Shown here in pieces: positions 1 to 8,362 of a stretch of 30,553 nt of DNA (its first letter is position 1; each line of letters begins with the position of its first letter). The stretch is from Clostridia bacterium (GTDB lineage Bacteria; Bacillota; Clostridia; Christensenellales; Borkfalkiaceae). The position numbers were made by a program, and so were the translations under genes. Under the pieces are notes generated by a model. It worked only from the letters and a program-made list of their open reading frames with translations. It had not been told where the DNA came from and made no database searches. The stretch is taken from contig JAFVSF010000204.1 in assembly GCA_017503885.1 (NCBI GenBank), forward strand, positions 1 through 30,553, read 5' to 3'.

Positions 1-1385
1 CTATAAGTAATTAAAGTCGTAACAAGTTCGTCGTAAGCATCTCTGGATGCTTGTGAGAGAGCTCTGTTTTGTGCTTTAGTTTGTTCACTGCCGGAAATAC
101 CGGATATTACACCTACGATTGTACCAACGATTGCACCGGCTAATGCACCCCAACCTCCGCCAAATTTAGCACCAATTAATGCTCCTGAGCCTATAGAAGC
201 ACCCGTAGTTAAAATACCTTGCCACCAAATATCACCGTTACTTACAGCAGCAGATGCGTTGTTTGCAAGATACTTACCTAAGTCGTCTAAACTCATACCG
301 AGCTCGTCCTCAATGTCTGCAGTAATGCCGAGTTGGTCAGTAAGTTTTCCAATTTCCTTAGTTAAATCAGTAAACTCAGTTGTAATTTCCTTAGCATCTC
401 TGCCGGAACTTTGAGCAACTTTGCGATTTAATTCCGTTAACTTACTAGTAAATCCAGAATACATTTTATCTACTTCCGATTTGCTCAAACCGCCAAATCT
501 TTCCATAAACGTATACTTTTCGTCAGTAGAAGTTAAACCGACCATCGTCTTAAACGAACCGAGATTACTTCCTGCTTCGGTATAATCATAAGGATTGTAA
601 GATTGAGACCAATCGTAAAGTTCTTGATTGTTTTCAGCAAGCCATTGTCCAAAACTTATACCTCTGCCTTCATATGCAAGTTGGTTAATCATTTGGTCGA
701 AGAAGTCTGCACCTTTAATAGTTAAATTACCGGACTCGTCATACAAGCCAGTCCATTGCTTTTTAGTATTACCAAACTCGTCAGTAATTTCTTCGTAAGC
801 ACCGTAATTAGCAATTTCTTCCCAGGATTTAAGCTCTCGTTCGCCAGTAAGATTTCCTACCTCGTCCTTAACTTCCTTCGTATAACGTTTCCACATTTCT
901 TCGTTATAGAAAATGTTTTCGGATTGTTCGCCTTCTCCGTATTGTTCAAATACGTATTGCAAATATTGGTAAGGAGTGTTAGCAAAATCTCTAATATATT
1001 CTGCCTGTTCTGTTAAAGCATCGGTAACAGTTTGAGTTTGTTTTGCGGCGGCAGTTTCTATTTCTGCTACGCCGGACAAATAATTTTGTTTATAAGCGTT
1101 ATATGCCTCTTCTAATGCAATGTCAGTTTCTTCCATTGCTGCAGCTTTATAACCTTCACCTAAATTACTTGCTGCGATTCCTTGATTAGAACGATAGGCC
1201 GAAGCATAAGCCTCAGCCATCGCACCGGAATAATCTTGCTCAAGTTGTCCTAATTGTTTTTGTTTTGCATAATCAATAGAGCCGTATAAGTCTTCCCAAG
1301 TTTTACGTCCGTAATAATCTCGGTTGGCCTCAGCAAGTTGTGATTTAATACTTCCAGTATCATATATCATACCGTATTGAGCCAT
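1..1385 (-). CDS. Probable internal virion/ejection-type protein, cut by the window edge
   Basis: An open frame starts at the ATG ending at 1385 and stays open to position 1, so 461 residues are visible and the C-terminus is missing. The ATG shares a base with the stop of the nozzle-like gene upstream (TAATG). The N-terminal third is rich in Ala, Gln, Glu and Tyr and predicted helical. The middle is charged and helical. Around residues 385-425 there is a Gly/Ala/Ile-rich hydrophobic stretch of glycine-zipper type, which could insert in a membrane. In short-tailed phages the gene after the nozzle often encodes a protein ejected with the DNA, and that is the basis of the call. No enzyme motif was recognised. 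The reading frame is certain; the function is inferred from place and composition. Confidence 0.7.
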   Translation of the reverse strand, partial: MAQYGMIYDTGSIKSQLAEANRDYYGRKTWEDLYGSIDYAKQKQLGQLEQDYSGAMAEAYASAYRSNQGIAASNLGEGYKAAAMEETDIALEEAYNAYKQNYLSGVAEIETAAAKQTQTVTDALTEQAEYIRDFANTPYQYLQYVFEQYGEGEQSENIFYNEEMWKRYTKEVKDEVGNLTGERELKSWEEIANYGAYEEITDEFGNTKKQWTGLYDESGNLTIKGADFFDQMINQLAYEGRGISFGQWLAENNQELYDWSQSYNPYDYTEAGSNLGSFKTMVGLTSTDEKYTFMERFGGLSKSEVDKMYSGFTSKLTELNRKVAQSSGRDAKEITTEFTDLTKEIGKLTDQLGITADIEDELGMSLDDLGKYLANNASAAVSNGDIWWQGILTTGASIGSGALIGAKFGGGWGALAGAIVGTIVGVISGISGSEQTKAQNRALSQASRDAYDELVTTLITY

Positions 1386-4300
1386 TATCTTACTTGACCT
1401 CCTATTTTATATTTTATAGTTATACTATTCAAACTTAACGGTATTTCGATAGCATTTTCTTCGTCGGAAGATAATTGATATTGGAACTCGTTAACTTTTG
1501 AATAATTAAGTCTTTGTACAAAAGTTCGTATAGTTTCTACTTTGTAATTTACATTTACAAAATCGTCAGGTTCATTTATGTTGCCATTTACTTTCTTACG
1601 ATAACAATTAACCTGCAACTTAAAATCTGGCTCATTTATATTATATTCCGTATTTTGCAAAATGTTACTGTCGTGAACCGATACAAAAGTTATGTTACTT
1701 ACATGTTTGTAATTATTTAACGCACTTAAATGTAACTTTTGACTTTTAACAAACCAGTCTATCTTTATACGTTTTTTACCGTCGTAATCAAAATAGTTAG
1801 TATCAAGTTTATTTAATTCGTATATTTTACCGTTGCTAAGTAATTTGACTGAGTCGTTGATATTTACAAATTTGACTGAGTCGTTGATACCACTAACAGG
1901 CCACCAAGAATTATTTCGTATGTCAAAAATAAAACCTTTATTACTATCTTGCTTGTAAATAACAATCCAATAGCCGAACTTAAACAGTTTGATTTGGTTA
2001 GTAGATTTAGGTTCAGTAATATAATTTATAAATACACCGTAAATAGTATCGGACAAATAGGTAAGTGACTGTTCAGTACTTGCAATAAAGTCTTGATAAC
2101 TCATAGCAACAAGACCACGACTACTTGCAAAGACTGTATACTTGCCGTCAAAAGTAGTTAATACGTCGGAGCCTTTTTTGCAACCTACTTGCAATTTTGA
2201 CTTATAGTATCTGTATACACCTTGCTCGCCTGCGATAACTGTTTCCGTATCAAATAGTGAATACCAAATTTCGTTTTCAAAAAATACTGCGACTTCAGTA
2301 TTAGAGATTGGTTGCAAATTAGTAATACTGTTATCAAACGTTTGTTTGGAAACTTCAGGAAAATACCATTTGAACTCGCCAGTTTCACTATTTACAAGTT
2401 TAGAAACATAAAGTTCGTTTCCTTTTCCTAAGTAATAGTTTTCTAATAAAGCATCTACTTCCGGCAAAATGAAATTAGTTTCGCCTTTCGTAGTTTCAGT
2501 AACTTCTATTACTTGTTCAGTATTTGAAACATACAATGCATTTTCAGTCGCAAGATAAATACAGTCAAATTTGTTTCCTGAGTAAAAATGTCCTACTGGT
2601 AAACAGTTAAACAATAATTTTATAGGAGTATATTCCGCCGAAGTATTAGTATAATCTACAAAATCAAATAAATATTTGTTTGTCAGCAAATAAGTTTGAG
2701 GGTCACTTAAAATTAAGCTTTGATTATAAAAGTCTTCTGCAGTAGTATAGTCCTCTGTAAAAATCGGGTTAGTTACTTTAGTAGCATTTGCAACAAGATT
2801 GCTAGTTTCACTTAACTGAATTGTATATACGTAAATAGACTGCTTGTCATCATCTCGTATAAATCTTACAAAAGTATATCTACCATCGTATGTTATACAA
2901 GTATCACGAATAGGAGTTCTTACATTAGTTCTGGAACCGTAAGTATGGTAATCAAGCATTTCTGCAGTTTCTCCAGAGCCGTCTCGTTCTATATGATAAA
3001 TTGCTCTGTAGTATGGAGCATATGGAGCACAATCTTTAAGTTGAACCATAAAGTCAATTGCTACGGATAGCTTTCCTTGTTGCATATTAACATATAAGTT
3101 AGGCATATAGTTATCAGTGTTTGCAAAATAAGCTTTATTTCCAAAAGACGTTGGCAATTTTACGCCTGTGTCCGACGTAGAACCGGAAATACTTTTAGCC
3201 GTAATTACAATATTTTGATAATACTTATAATATGTAATGCCGGCGATAGTGTAGCTGCCGTCTGCTTTGGACTCTATTTTATAAGTAAAATACGAGTCGC
3301 TAAAAGTATGACTATTGTAAGCAGTAATATTTGTAGACGTTCCGCTTATTGGCTCGTATTTAGTTTTTGTAAATGAAATATCTTTATTTACAATAGTATT
3401 TCCTTCACTATCAGTTATTGTCAAATGACCTTTCAAAGTCATATCGCCCCAAGTAGGACCTAAAACGGAAGATGTAGTCGTAGTATACTTTTGAGTTACT
3501 ACAAGGTTAGTTAATGTCGCGGTGGCAGTTATACTTGAACCATCGTTACGAGTGTAAGAAAAAGTTTTGTCTGTTATATTGTTAGATGTTGCAGTATGAT
3601 TTATAGTACCCAGACCAGTATTTGTCTCAGTAAATGCAAGTTTAGTAGTACTTGCAGAAGTTTTCGGAGTATACGAATATGATGTTCCTGCAATAGTATA
3701 AAAAATTTGCTTTCTATAAATTCCTGAGCCATTGCCGTATACACAATAAAAATTCCTGTAAGTTGGGTCGCCGGAACTATACGCTAAATTATCTGCATAA
3801 GTGAATGCAAAAACAGTATCGTCACGGAAATAACCATTTACCTGAGTAGTTTGGTTAAACGTTGTTCCAGACGTATTAGTGCTATTCAAATGAAAGCCTG
3901 CCGAAACCCAGTTATCATAAGTACTTTCACTTATTGTTTGCAATAAGTTAGTCCAAGCATTGTACTTTTTAGTTCCTGCCAAATCTCCGGTTGTATCTAA
4001 CAAACTGTAAACCCAAGGACCATCGTCACGGAAAATAAAAGCATAAAAACCATCCCTGCTTATTTTAGGCATGCCAATTATGCCATCTTTAACAGGAACA
4101 CGATTAAAACTTATGCCGTCTATCGTATGATAAATAGTCCACTCAATAGTAGGTTTCTTACTGTCTTCGTCAATGACGTAGTTGTATGAACAAATTAACA
4201 TACTCTCGCGTTCCGATACTTGAACGAGTGGTGTGCCTTCGCCATAACGTCCAAATATTTTGTCGTCTGCAAAATTGTATTTTGACAGTCCAGTGTATCT

Positions 4301-5029
4301 GCCTACGAAAGCAATTTCATTATTATATGCAAAGTTTATAGTATAGGTTGTTCCGTCTATTTCTACCGTTACGTCCTTTCCTACAAGATTGTTAAAGTTA
4401 ATATCCGTAGTTTTATTGTACAAATATTTAGTAGCATAAGATTTAGTTAAAACATTAGGACTTTCTAATTGTTTTGTAGTATCACCAGACACAGCTGTAG
4501 TAGTAGGAACATAAATAAAATCTTTTGCACTTGCGTAAATATTTTCTTTAATATCGTAGTAATTAAAGTCATGCTCTGCAAAAATGAATATTTTATTGTC
4601 TGCAAGAATAGGGCGAATTTCCTTGTATACTTGCTCGTCTCCGTTATCGTCAGTATACTTTAGTTCTACTTGAATATGGTCCTCTACGTTTTTATTTACA
4701 AAAGTTAAATAATACTTTCCGTTTGAAGTAGATTTATAAACGACCACGTCACCAAACGTCCAAATATTTACGATGTTAGATAACGTATATTCTTCGCCTG
4801 CGTTAGTATATTTTACAGTTTTTACTTTCAAAGAAGGCCTACTTCTAAGTAAACCTTCGGAGTCAATATAGACGTTTTTACAATCGGAAAAAGTTTCTTG
4901 GTCTACGGCTAAAACATTTTTGTTGTCAGTCAAACCTTTCCAGTTGTAATGATTAAAAAAGTAATTTTTAACATCATTGCCGCTAGGAGTATTTACTTGA
5001 ACTGGCGGCCTATTAAAAGTTCTTGCCAT
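1385..5029 (-). CDS. Tail nozzle / tail tubular protein B-like, 1214 aa
   Basis: This very large protein follows the head-tail connector. Its N-terminus contains DCKNVYIDSEGLLRSRP, which resembles the start of the nozzle or DNA-stabilisation proteins of short-tailed phages (T7 gp12-like, P22 gp10-like): a conserved Asp-Cys-x-Asn-Val block, then Gly and an Arg-Pro turn. The rest is rich in Thr, Ser, Tyr and Asn with alternating hydrophobic strands, as expected for a beta-propeller-type tail protein. It is longer than T7 gp12. I place the start at the ATG ending at 5029, seven bases after AAGGAG and overlapping the upstream stop as TAATG; a TTG two codons earlier is less likely. It probably closes the portal-connector channel and links appendages to the capsid. 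Confidence 0.75.
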   Translation of the reverse strand: MARTFNRPPVQVNTPSGNDVKNYFFNHYNWKGLTDNKNVLAVDQETFSDCKNVYIDSEGLLRSRPSLKVKTVKYTNAGEEYTLSNIVNIWTFGDVVVYKSTSNGKYYLTFVNKNVEDHIQVELKYTDDNGDEQVYKEIRPILADNKIFIFAEHDFNYYDIKENIYASAKDFIYVPTTTAVSGDTTKQLESPNVLTKSYATKYLYNKTTDINFNNLVGKDVTVEIDGTTYTINFAYNNEIAFVGRYTGLSKYNFADDKIFGRYGEGTPLVQVSERESMLICSYNYVIDEDSKKPTIEWTIYHTIDGISFNRVPVKDGIIGMPKISRDGFYAFIFRDDGPWVYSLLDTTGDLAGTKKYNAWTNLLQTISESTYDNWVSAGFHLNSTNTSGTTFNQTTQVNGYFRDDTVFAFTYADNLAYSSGDPTYRNFYCVYGNGSGIYRKQIFYTIAGTSYSYTPKTSASTTKLAFTETNTGLGTINHTATSNNITDKTFSYTRNDGSSITATATLTNLVVTQKYTTTTSSVLGPTWGDMTLKGHLTITDSEGNTIVNKDISFTKTKYEPISGTSTNITAYNSHTFSDSYFTYKIESKADGSYTIAGITYYKYYQNIVITAKSISGSTSDTGVKLPTSFGNKAYFANTDNYMPNLYVNMQQGKLSVAIDFMVQLKDCAPYAPYYRAIYHIERDGSGETAEMLDYHTYGSRTNVRTPIRDTCITYDGRYTFVRFIRDDDKQSIYVYTIQLSETSNLVANATKVTNPIFTEDYTTAEDFYNQSLILSDPQTYLLTNKYLFDFVDYTNTSAEYTPIKLLFNCLPVGHFYSGNKFDCIYLATENALYVSNTEQVIEVTETTKGETNFILPEVDALLENYYLGKGNELYVSKLVNSETGEFKWYFPEVSKQTFDNSITNLQPISNTEVAVFFENEIWYSLFDTETVIAGEQGVYRYYKSKLQVGCKKGSDVLTTFDGKYTVFASSRGLVAMSYQDFIASTEQSLTYLSDTIYGVFINYITEPKSTNQIKLFKFGYWIVIYKQDSNKGFIFDIRNNSWWPVSGINDSVKFVNINDSVKLLSNGKIYELNKLDTNYFDYDGKKRIKIDWFVKSQKLHLSALNNYKHVSNITFVSVHDSNILQNTEYNINEPDFKLQVNCYRKKVNGNINEPDDFVNVNYKVETIRTFVQRLNYSKVNEFQYQLSSDEENAIEIPLSLNSITIKYKIGGQVR
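1842..1889. repeat. Tandem 21-base repeat inside the nozzle gene, period 27
   Basis: AATTTGACTGAGTCGTTGATA occurs at 1842-1862 and again, 27 bases later, at 1869-1889. The period is nine codons, so the reading frame of the 1214-residue protein is kept and a short peptide (Asn-Asp-Ser-Val-Lys) is duplicated. It looks like a small in-frame duplication in a beta-rich region. Confidence 0.8.
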
Positions 5030-5634
5030 TACCAATCTCCTTCTATCTTAATTGTTTTAGTATTCTTAAAGTTAGTATTATCTATTCTTGAAAGCATTAT
5101 TTCGTATTCATTTCTAAATACAGATGCTTTATACTCATCGTCAATCTTGTAACATTGACTTGCAATATAAGAAGGAATACATTCAAGTATATCGTTAGGA
5201 ATATCTATTACTTCGTTATCCGATAAACTTTTGTTAAATGTATACCATCTTGCATTGTAGGAAATAAAGTAATTTCCAGGGTGCTTAAATACAAGTTGAT
5301 TATATCCTAAGTATTCATAATCGTCGTCGTGAAGTTCTTGTTTTACAGCTCGAATATCACCTTGCCAATTACGTTCTTCTACAAGTTGATAACAAACGTC
5401 GTCACCAAAACTTACAAAGTCCGAAGGCATAGATTTTGCTACTCCTACGTCACTTGCAGTTATTACAAAATTTGCAAAAGTATATTTAGGTTTAATAGAC
5501 GAGCAAACTTGTGTAATTACTTCATTTGCATAAAACGGAAATCGACTGAGCAAATTTTGCACAGTCGCTTCAGGTTCCTCTAAATCTAACTTTGATAAAC
5601 TTACGTCTTTTATATATCCCCAAGTATATGCCAT
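5029..5634 (-). CDS. Head-tail connector/adaptor-like protein, 201 aa
   Basis: The gene sits directly between the major capsid gene and the nozzle gene, the usual place for the head-tail adaptor in short-tailed phages. The protein is mostly helical at the N-terminus, has a central beta-rich part and a helical end (residues about 150-190), consistent with connector proteins that ring the portal exit. I chose the ATG ending at 5634 (protein begins MAYTWGYIKD) because GGAGG lies five bases upstream. A longer frame reaches back to 5703 but has no ribosome site and would run into a stem-loop region. It ends in TAATG with the nozzle gene. The role is inferred from gene order; I see no family motif I can name. 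Confidence 0.7.
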   Translation of the reverse strand: MAYTWGYIKDVSLSKLDLEEPEATVQNLLSRFPFYANEVITQVCSSIKPKYTFANFVITASDVGVAKSMPSDFVSFGDDVCYQLVEERNWQGDIRAVKQELHDDDYEYLGYNQLVFKHPGNYFISYNARWYTFNKSLSDNEVIDIPNDILECIPSYIASQCYKIDDEYKASVFRNEYEIMLSRIDNTNFKNTKTIKIEGDW

Positions 5635-5645
5635 ATTTACCTCCA

Positions 5646-5669
5646 CACAATTGCCGGAATTGAACCGGC
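5646..5669 (-). other. Stem-loop resembling a tRNA T-arm
   Basis: On the minus strand GCCGG-TTCAATT-CCGGC forms a 5-bp stem with a seven-base loop that fits the tRNA T-loop consensus (T54 T55 C56 R57 A58 N59 Y60). CACAAT just upstream and ATTGTG just downstream can pair around it. No D-arm or anticodon arm could be built upstream, so this is not a whole tRNA. It lies in the leader of the connector gene, right before its GGAGG site. Confidence 0.35.
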
Positions 5670-5692
5670 TGTTTCCTTTATTGTGATATAAA

Positions 5693-5720
5693 CTTACCGC
5701 CATGTAAGTATAGCGGTAAG
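5693..5720 (-). terminator. Stem-loop after the major capsid gene, possible weak terminator
   Basis: CTTACCGC (5693-5700) and GCGGTAAG (5713-5720) form a perfect 8-bp stem with a 12-base loop, 12 bases past the capsid stop codon. On the minus strand it is followed by TTTATA and not a full T tract. It may be a leaky terminator or a 3' stabiliser that sets the capsid mRNA level above that of the tail genes. Confidence 0.4.
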
Positions 5721-5732
5721 TCTTTAGTCAGC

Positions 5733-6941
5733 TTATGCTTGTTCTTTAGTAGCTACAGTACCAACAACAGATACGGGTTTTACGATAGTTGCAGTAGGAG
5801 TAATTCTCGTGTAGTTAGCCACGTTATCCCAACCTGCAGCATTACCAGGAGTACCGAGTCTTACGTAAGTAATACCTCTCCAGCTAGCACAGTTGATGTC
5901 AAATCTTTGTCTACCTTCGTATTTAATACCTTTAGGAGCTTCTCTCTTTTCAAAAGCATCAAGAGTGAAAGGAATACGTTCGGTAAGTTCAAGACCGTGA
6001 TTTTCTTCGTTGTATGCTTTATCTACAATGAAGAAACCGTTGCCATCTTTACACATGTCAATGTCAAGATAGTAAGGCGAAGTTTTAACCATTGCACGAG
6101 ATTTTGCAGGGTTCGGGAACTTCGTTTCGCCTTGCATAAATACATCAGTAGAAACTGCAGTTTCAAGAGCTGCTTTAAGATGTGCATCGTTACCTGCAAC
6201 AATGGTTTTAGCACCGAGAACACCTGCACGTTTGCCGTTGTCGTCTCTGTAATTTTCCATAGTAGTGATAACTTGGTTAATTACGTCTGCAAGTTTGGAA
6301 ATTTGGCCTGCGTCATTGCCGCCAATTTCAAGGTCTTCAGTTGCAACATAGAACAAGTTAGATTGAGTAACAGGAGTACCGCCTTCTCTCTTAACAGTCT
6401 TGTGATTTTTAGTGAACAACGGGTTCTTCGTAGAGTTCATTACATCTCCGTCAACAGTGTCTGCAGAGTTCAAACGAAGTCTGGATTTACCGTCGCCGTT
6501 TTCCCAGTAGTAATCTTCACCAAAACCGCCTGCAAGGGATGCAATAGCATATTCTACGATATCGCCGTGCCATCTCTTAACAAATGCAGATGCGTCGTCT
6601 TTAACTCTACGAACTTGACCGTCTTCGAGAACTTGCTGAGAAATAATAAAACCGCCCTGGAAAGTTCTCGTTCTGTAAGTTGCAGAGAAACCTTCAGCCG
6701 TATTGAAAATAGGACCTACGGAATAGTCTGCAGTTTCTGCAAATGCATGGTCAAAACCGATGCTGGAAGTATAAGTTTCTTGGAAACTTGCAAGAGAACC
6801 TCTGCTAAAAATGAAGTCGATGGGGTTTTCTTTTTCCCAAGCTTCTTGCTGATTACGCATCATAGCGTGGAGAGGTTCTTTCAAAATGTTGTAATCGGAA
6901 CGAAGTTTAAGAGCTTCGTCAATGTTAATAATCATACCCAT
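5733..6941 (-). CDS. Major capsid protein, 402 aa
   Basis: Length, place (scaffold-like gene and small head protein upstream, connector downstream) and composition fit an HK97-fold major capsid protein. The N-terminus is helical (residues 1-35). A beta-rich region with many aromatic and Gly residues follows, then a long central helix segment (about 210-235), and a C-terminal strand pattern ending in Val/Thr/Ala-rich sequence. There is no sign of a fused protease. Translation starts at the ATG ending at 6941 with AAGGAGG ten bases upstream; a second ATG two codons in is less well spaced. The stem-loop at 5693-5720 follows the gene. The call rests on synteny and general pattern, since HK97 folds share little sequence. 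Confidence 0.8.
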   Translation of the reverse strand: MGMIINIDEALKLRSDYNILKEPLHAMMRNQQEAWEKENPIDFIFSRGSLASFQETYTSSIGFDHAFAETADYSVGPIFNTAEGFSATYRTRTFQGGFIISQQVLEDGQVRRVKDDASAFVKRWHGDIVEYAIASLAGGFGEDYYWENGDGKSRLRLNSADTVDGDVMNSTKNPLFTKNHKTVKREGGTPVTQSNLFYVATEDLEIGGNDAGQISKLADVINQVITTMENYRDDNGKRAGVLGAKTIVAGNDAHLKAALETAVSTDVFMQGETKFPNPAKSRAMVKTSPYYLDIDMCKDGNGFFIVDKAYNEENHGLELTERIPFTLDAFEKREAPKGIKYEGRQRFDINCASWRGITYVRLGTPGNAAGWDNVANYTRITPTATIVKPVSVVGTVATKEQA

Positions 6942-6960
6942 AATATAAATGCCTCCTTAA

Positions 6961-7479
6961 TTATGCTTCGTCGTCGTAAACAATTACGTCGTTTTCTACG
7001 ATAGCAAACAATGCTACCTTTTTAATTTCTGCAGTTACGTTAGAATTGCTCCAAGTGCTACCGTTGGAAGTATACTTGGTATATTTGCCATTCAACTTAA
7101 CCAAAATCGTGTGACCACTCGTGCCGTTTCCGAGTTCAGTCGTTGCTGCATCAAGCGAGTCATAGAAACCATCAAAGTTAGCAAGAGGGTCTACACCGTC
7201 AATACTTGCTTTTACTTCAGGATTGTATCTATAATCTCTGTCCTCAACAGGAATGTGACCATACTCCATCGTTTGGTCAGACTGTGCAATAATGTGGCTG
7301 CCGAGTTCTTTTGCTTCACCTACAGTATTTGCAGATACTGCTTCTACTACTGCAAGACCGTCCTGATAGAAGTCTACAGTTACTACTTGGCCTACTTCCA
7401 AAGGGTCGCCTGCAACAACTACTGCGCTAACAGGAATTTCACGTTGGTCGTATGCCGTTCTAAATTTTGCTTTGTACAT
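6961..7479 (-). CDS. Small head protein, possible decoration protein, 172 aa
   Basis: This gene lies between the scaffold-like gene and the capsid gene, 19 bases before the latter. The N-terminal half (about 1-75) reads like a small beta-barrel, with the run PLEVGQVVTVDFYQDGLAVV. The C-terminal half has Gly/Ser/Thr-rich turns and ends in an acidic tail (DDEA). Genes at this position in tailed phages often encode capsid decoration or head-stabilising proteins, which is the basis of the call. It has a good site (AAGGAGA) before the ATG ending at 7479. No named family was recognised. Confidence 0.6.
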   Translation of the reverse strand: MYKAKFRTAYDQREIPVSAVVVAGDPLEVGQVVTVDFYQDGLAVVEAVSANTVGEAKELGSHIIAQSDQTMEYGHIPVEDRDYRYNPEVKASIDGVDPLANFDGFYDSLDAATTELGNGTSGHTILVKLNGKYTKYTSNGSTWSNSNVTAEIKKVALFAIVENDVIVYDDEA

Positions 7480-7496
7480 ACTTTATATTCTCCTTT

Positions 7497-8246
7497 TTAA
7501 TTATTATCTACGGTCATTTTATTTAACTCATCGTCCGTCATATGAGGATGGAACTGTTTCCAGATAGCTTTTTCCTTGTCAGTCAATAAACGTTTAGTGT
7601 CTTGGCCTGGAGTGCCACCGCTCGGGTTTTGCAAATGTCCCGTGGAACCCTTACTCTGTTCACTTCTTATTTTAGTAATAAGTTTTTCTCCTTCCAATTC
7701 TAAGTAGGCAGCTTTTAGTGAACCTTTCGTTTTCCATAAATCAATAACTTCTTTTGGTAACTGAGCCAAGCTAGTTATTTCTCCATTAGTAAGTTTGTTG
7801 ATTTCAGCGAGTTCTCTTTCGCCAAACTCTTTAACTCGTTGTTTTCTGTATTCTTCTAACTCCTTAATTCTCGGGTCAGCCTCAATACGTTGTTTAACGA
7901 GTTCGTCAATGACTTCGGAACCTTGTTCCGGGTCAATTCCTTTTTCTTCAAGTTTCTTCGTTTCACGTTCCTTTATCATTTGTTCGTAAGACTCGTAACC
8001 TAAAGATTTAGCAATTGCCTCTCGCTCTTCTTGTCTAACTTTATCTGTAGACTCCTTCAAACGTTTAGCAAAAGCCTTAGTTTTGTCCACTTCCGGTTCA
8101 GCAGGTTTTTGTTCCTTACCTTCACCTTCGTCTGTTTGAGCTCCTGTTCCCTCCGCTGCAGGTGGTGTTTCCTGCTCCAATTCACCGTTGAACAATAGCT
8201 CAAGTTCAGCAACAGTGAATTCGTTAGCACCGTCAATTCCTGGCAT
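7497..8246 (-). CDS. Scaffolding-type protein, 249 aa
   Basis: The protein is almost wholly charged and helical, with an acidic Pro/Glu/Gly linker (about residues 20-55), long coiled-coil stretches rich in Glu, Lys and Arg (55-150), and a Ser/Gly-rich hinge before a basic, aromatic C-terminal helix. This is the usual look of a phage scaffold, which binds capsid protein through its C-terminus and leaves the finished head. It is first in a block that continues with head protein and capsid. I chose the ATG ending at 8246 because ACAGGAGG lies just before it; a frame from 8285 has no ribosome site. A promoter candidate and a terminator lie directly upstream. Confidence 0.7.
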   Translation of the reverse strand: MPGIDGANEFTVAELELLFNGELEQETPPAAEGTGAQTDEGEGKEQKPAEPEVDKTKAFAKRLKESTDKVRQEEREAIAKSLGYESYEQMIKERETKKLEEKGIDPEQGSEVIDELVKQRIEADPRIKELEEYRKQRVKEFGERELAEINKLTNGEITSLAQLPKEVIDLWKTKGSLKAAYLELEGEKLITKIRSEQSKGSTGHLQNPSGGTPGQDTKRLLTDKEKAIWKQFHPHMTDDELNKMTVDNN

Positions 8247-8317
8247 AATAGCCTCCTGTAATGTTTTTAGGCGAGTTTCGGACATTACCCGTTTTGCAGC
8301 CTTTGTTGTATCATTAT

Positions 8318-8349
8318 ATTATATAAAAATAGAAACCTAATTGTTACCT
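8318..8349 (-). promoter_or_regulatory. Promoter candidate for the scaffold-capsid-tail block
   Basis: On the minus strand AGGTAACA is followed after 18 bases by a perfect TATAAT (8318-8323). Read as a sigma-A site the -35 is GTAACA (8342-8347), four of six matching TTGACA. The same layout stands before the portal and the small terminase genes. Here the -35 lies in the loop of the upstream terminator and overlaps the stop region of the preceding gene. Confidence 0.55.
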
Positions 8350-8362
8350 TAGGTTTCTATTT
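8327..8362 (-). terminator. Rho-independent terminator of the membrane-protein block
   Basis: A 14-bp perfect stem (8327-8340 with 8349-8362) with an eight-base loop is followed on the minus strand by ATTTTTATAT. It starts inside the last codons of the 304-residue membrane protein gene. The geometry and U-tract fit an intrinsic terminator for leftward transcription. Confidence 0.75.

Noticed and set aside
5646..5720. A complete tRNA gene
   Set aside because: Only a T-arm-like stem fits. No matching acceptor 5' half, D-arm or anticodon arm could be drawn in the expected distance, and no CCA is present.
5739..7004. 421-residue open frame on the plus strand
   Set aside because: It lies fully antisense to the capsid gene, has no ribosome site and has a biased, implausible composition (Cys, Ser, Phe rich).
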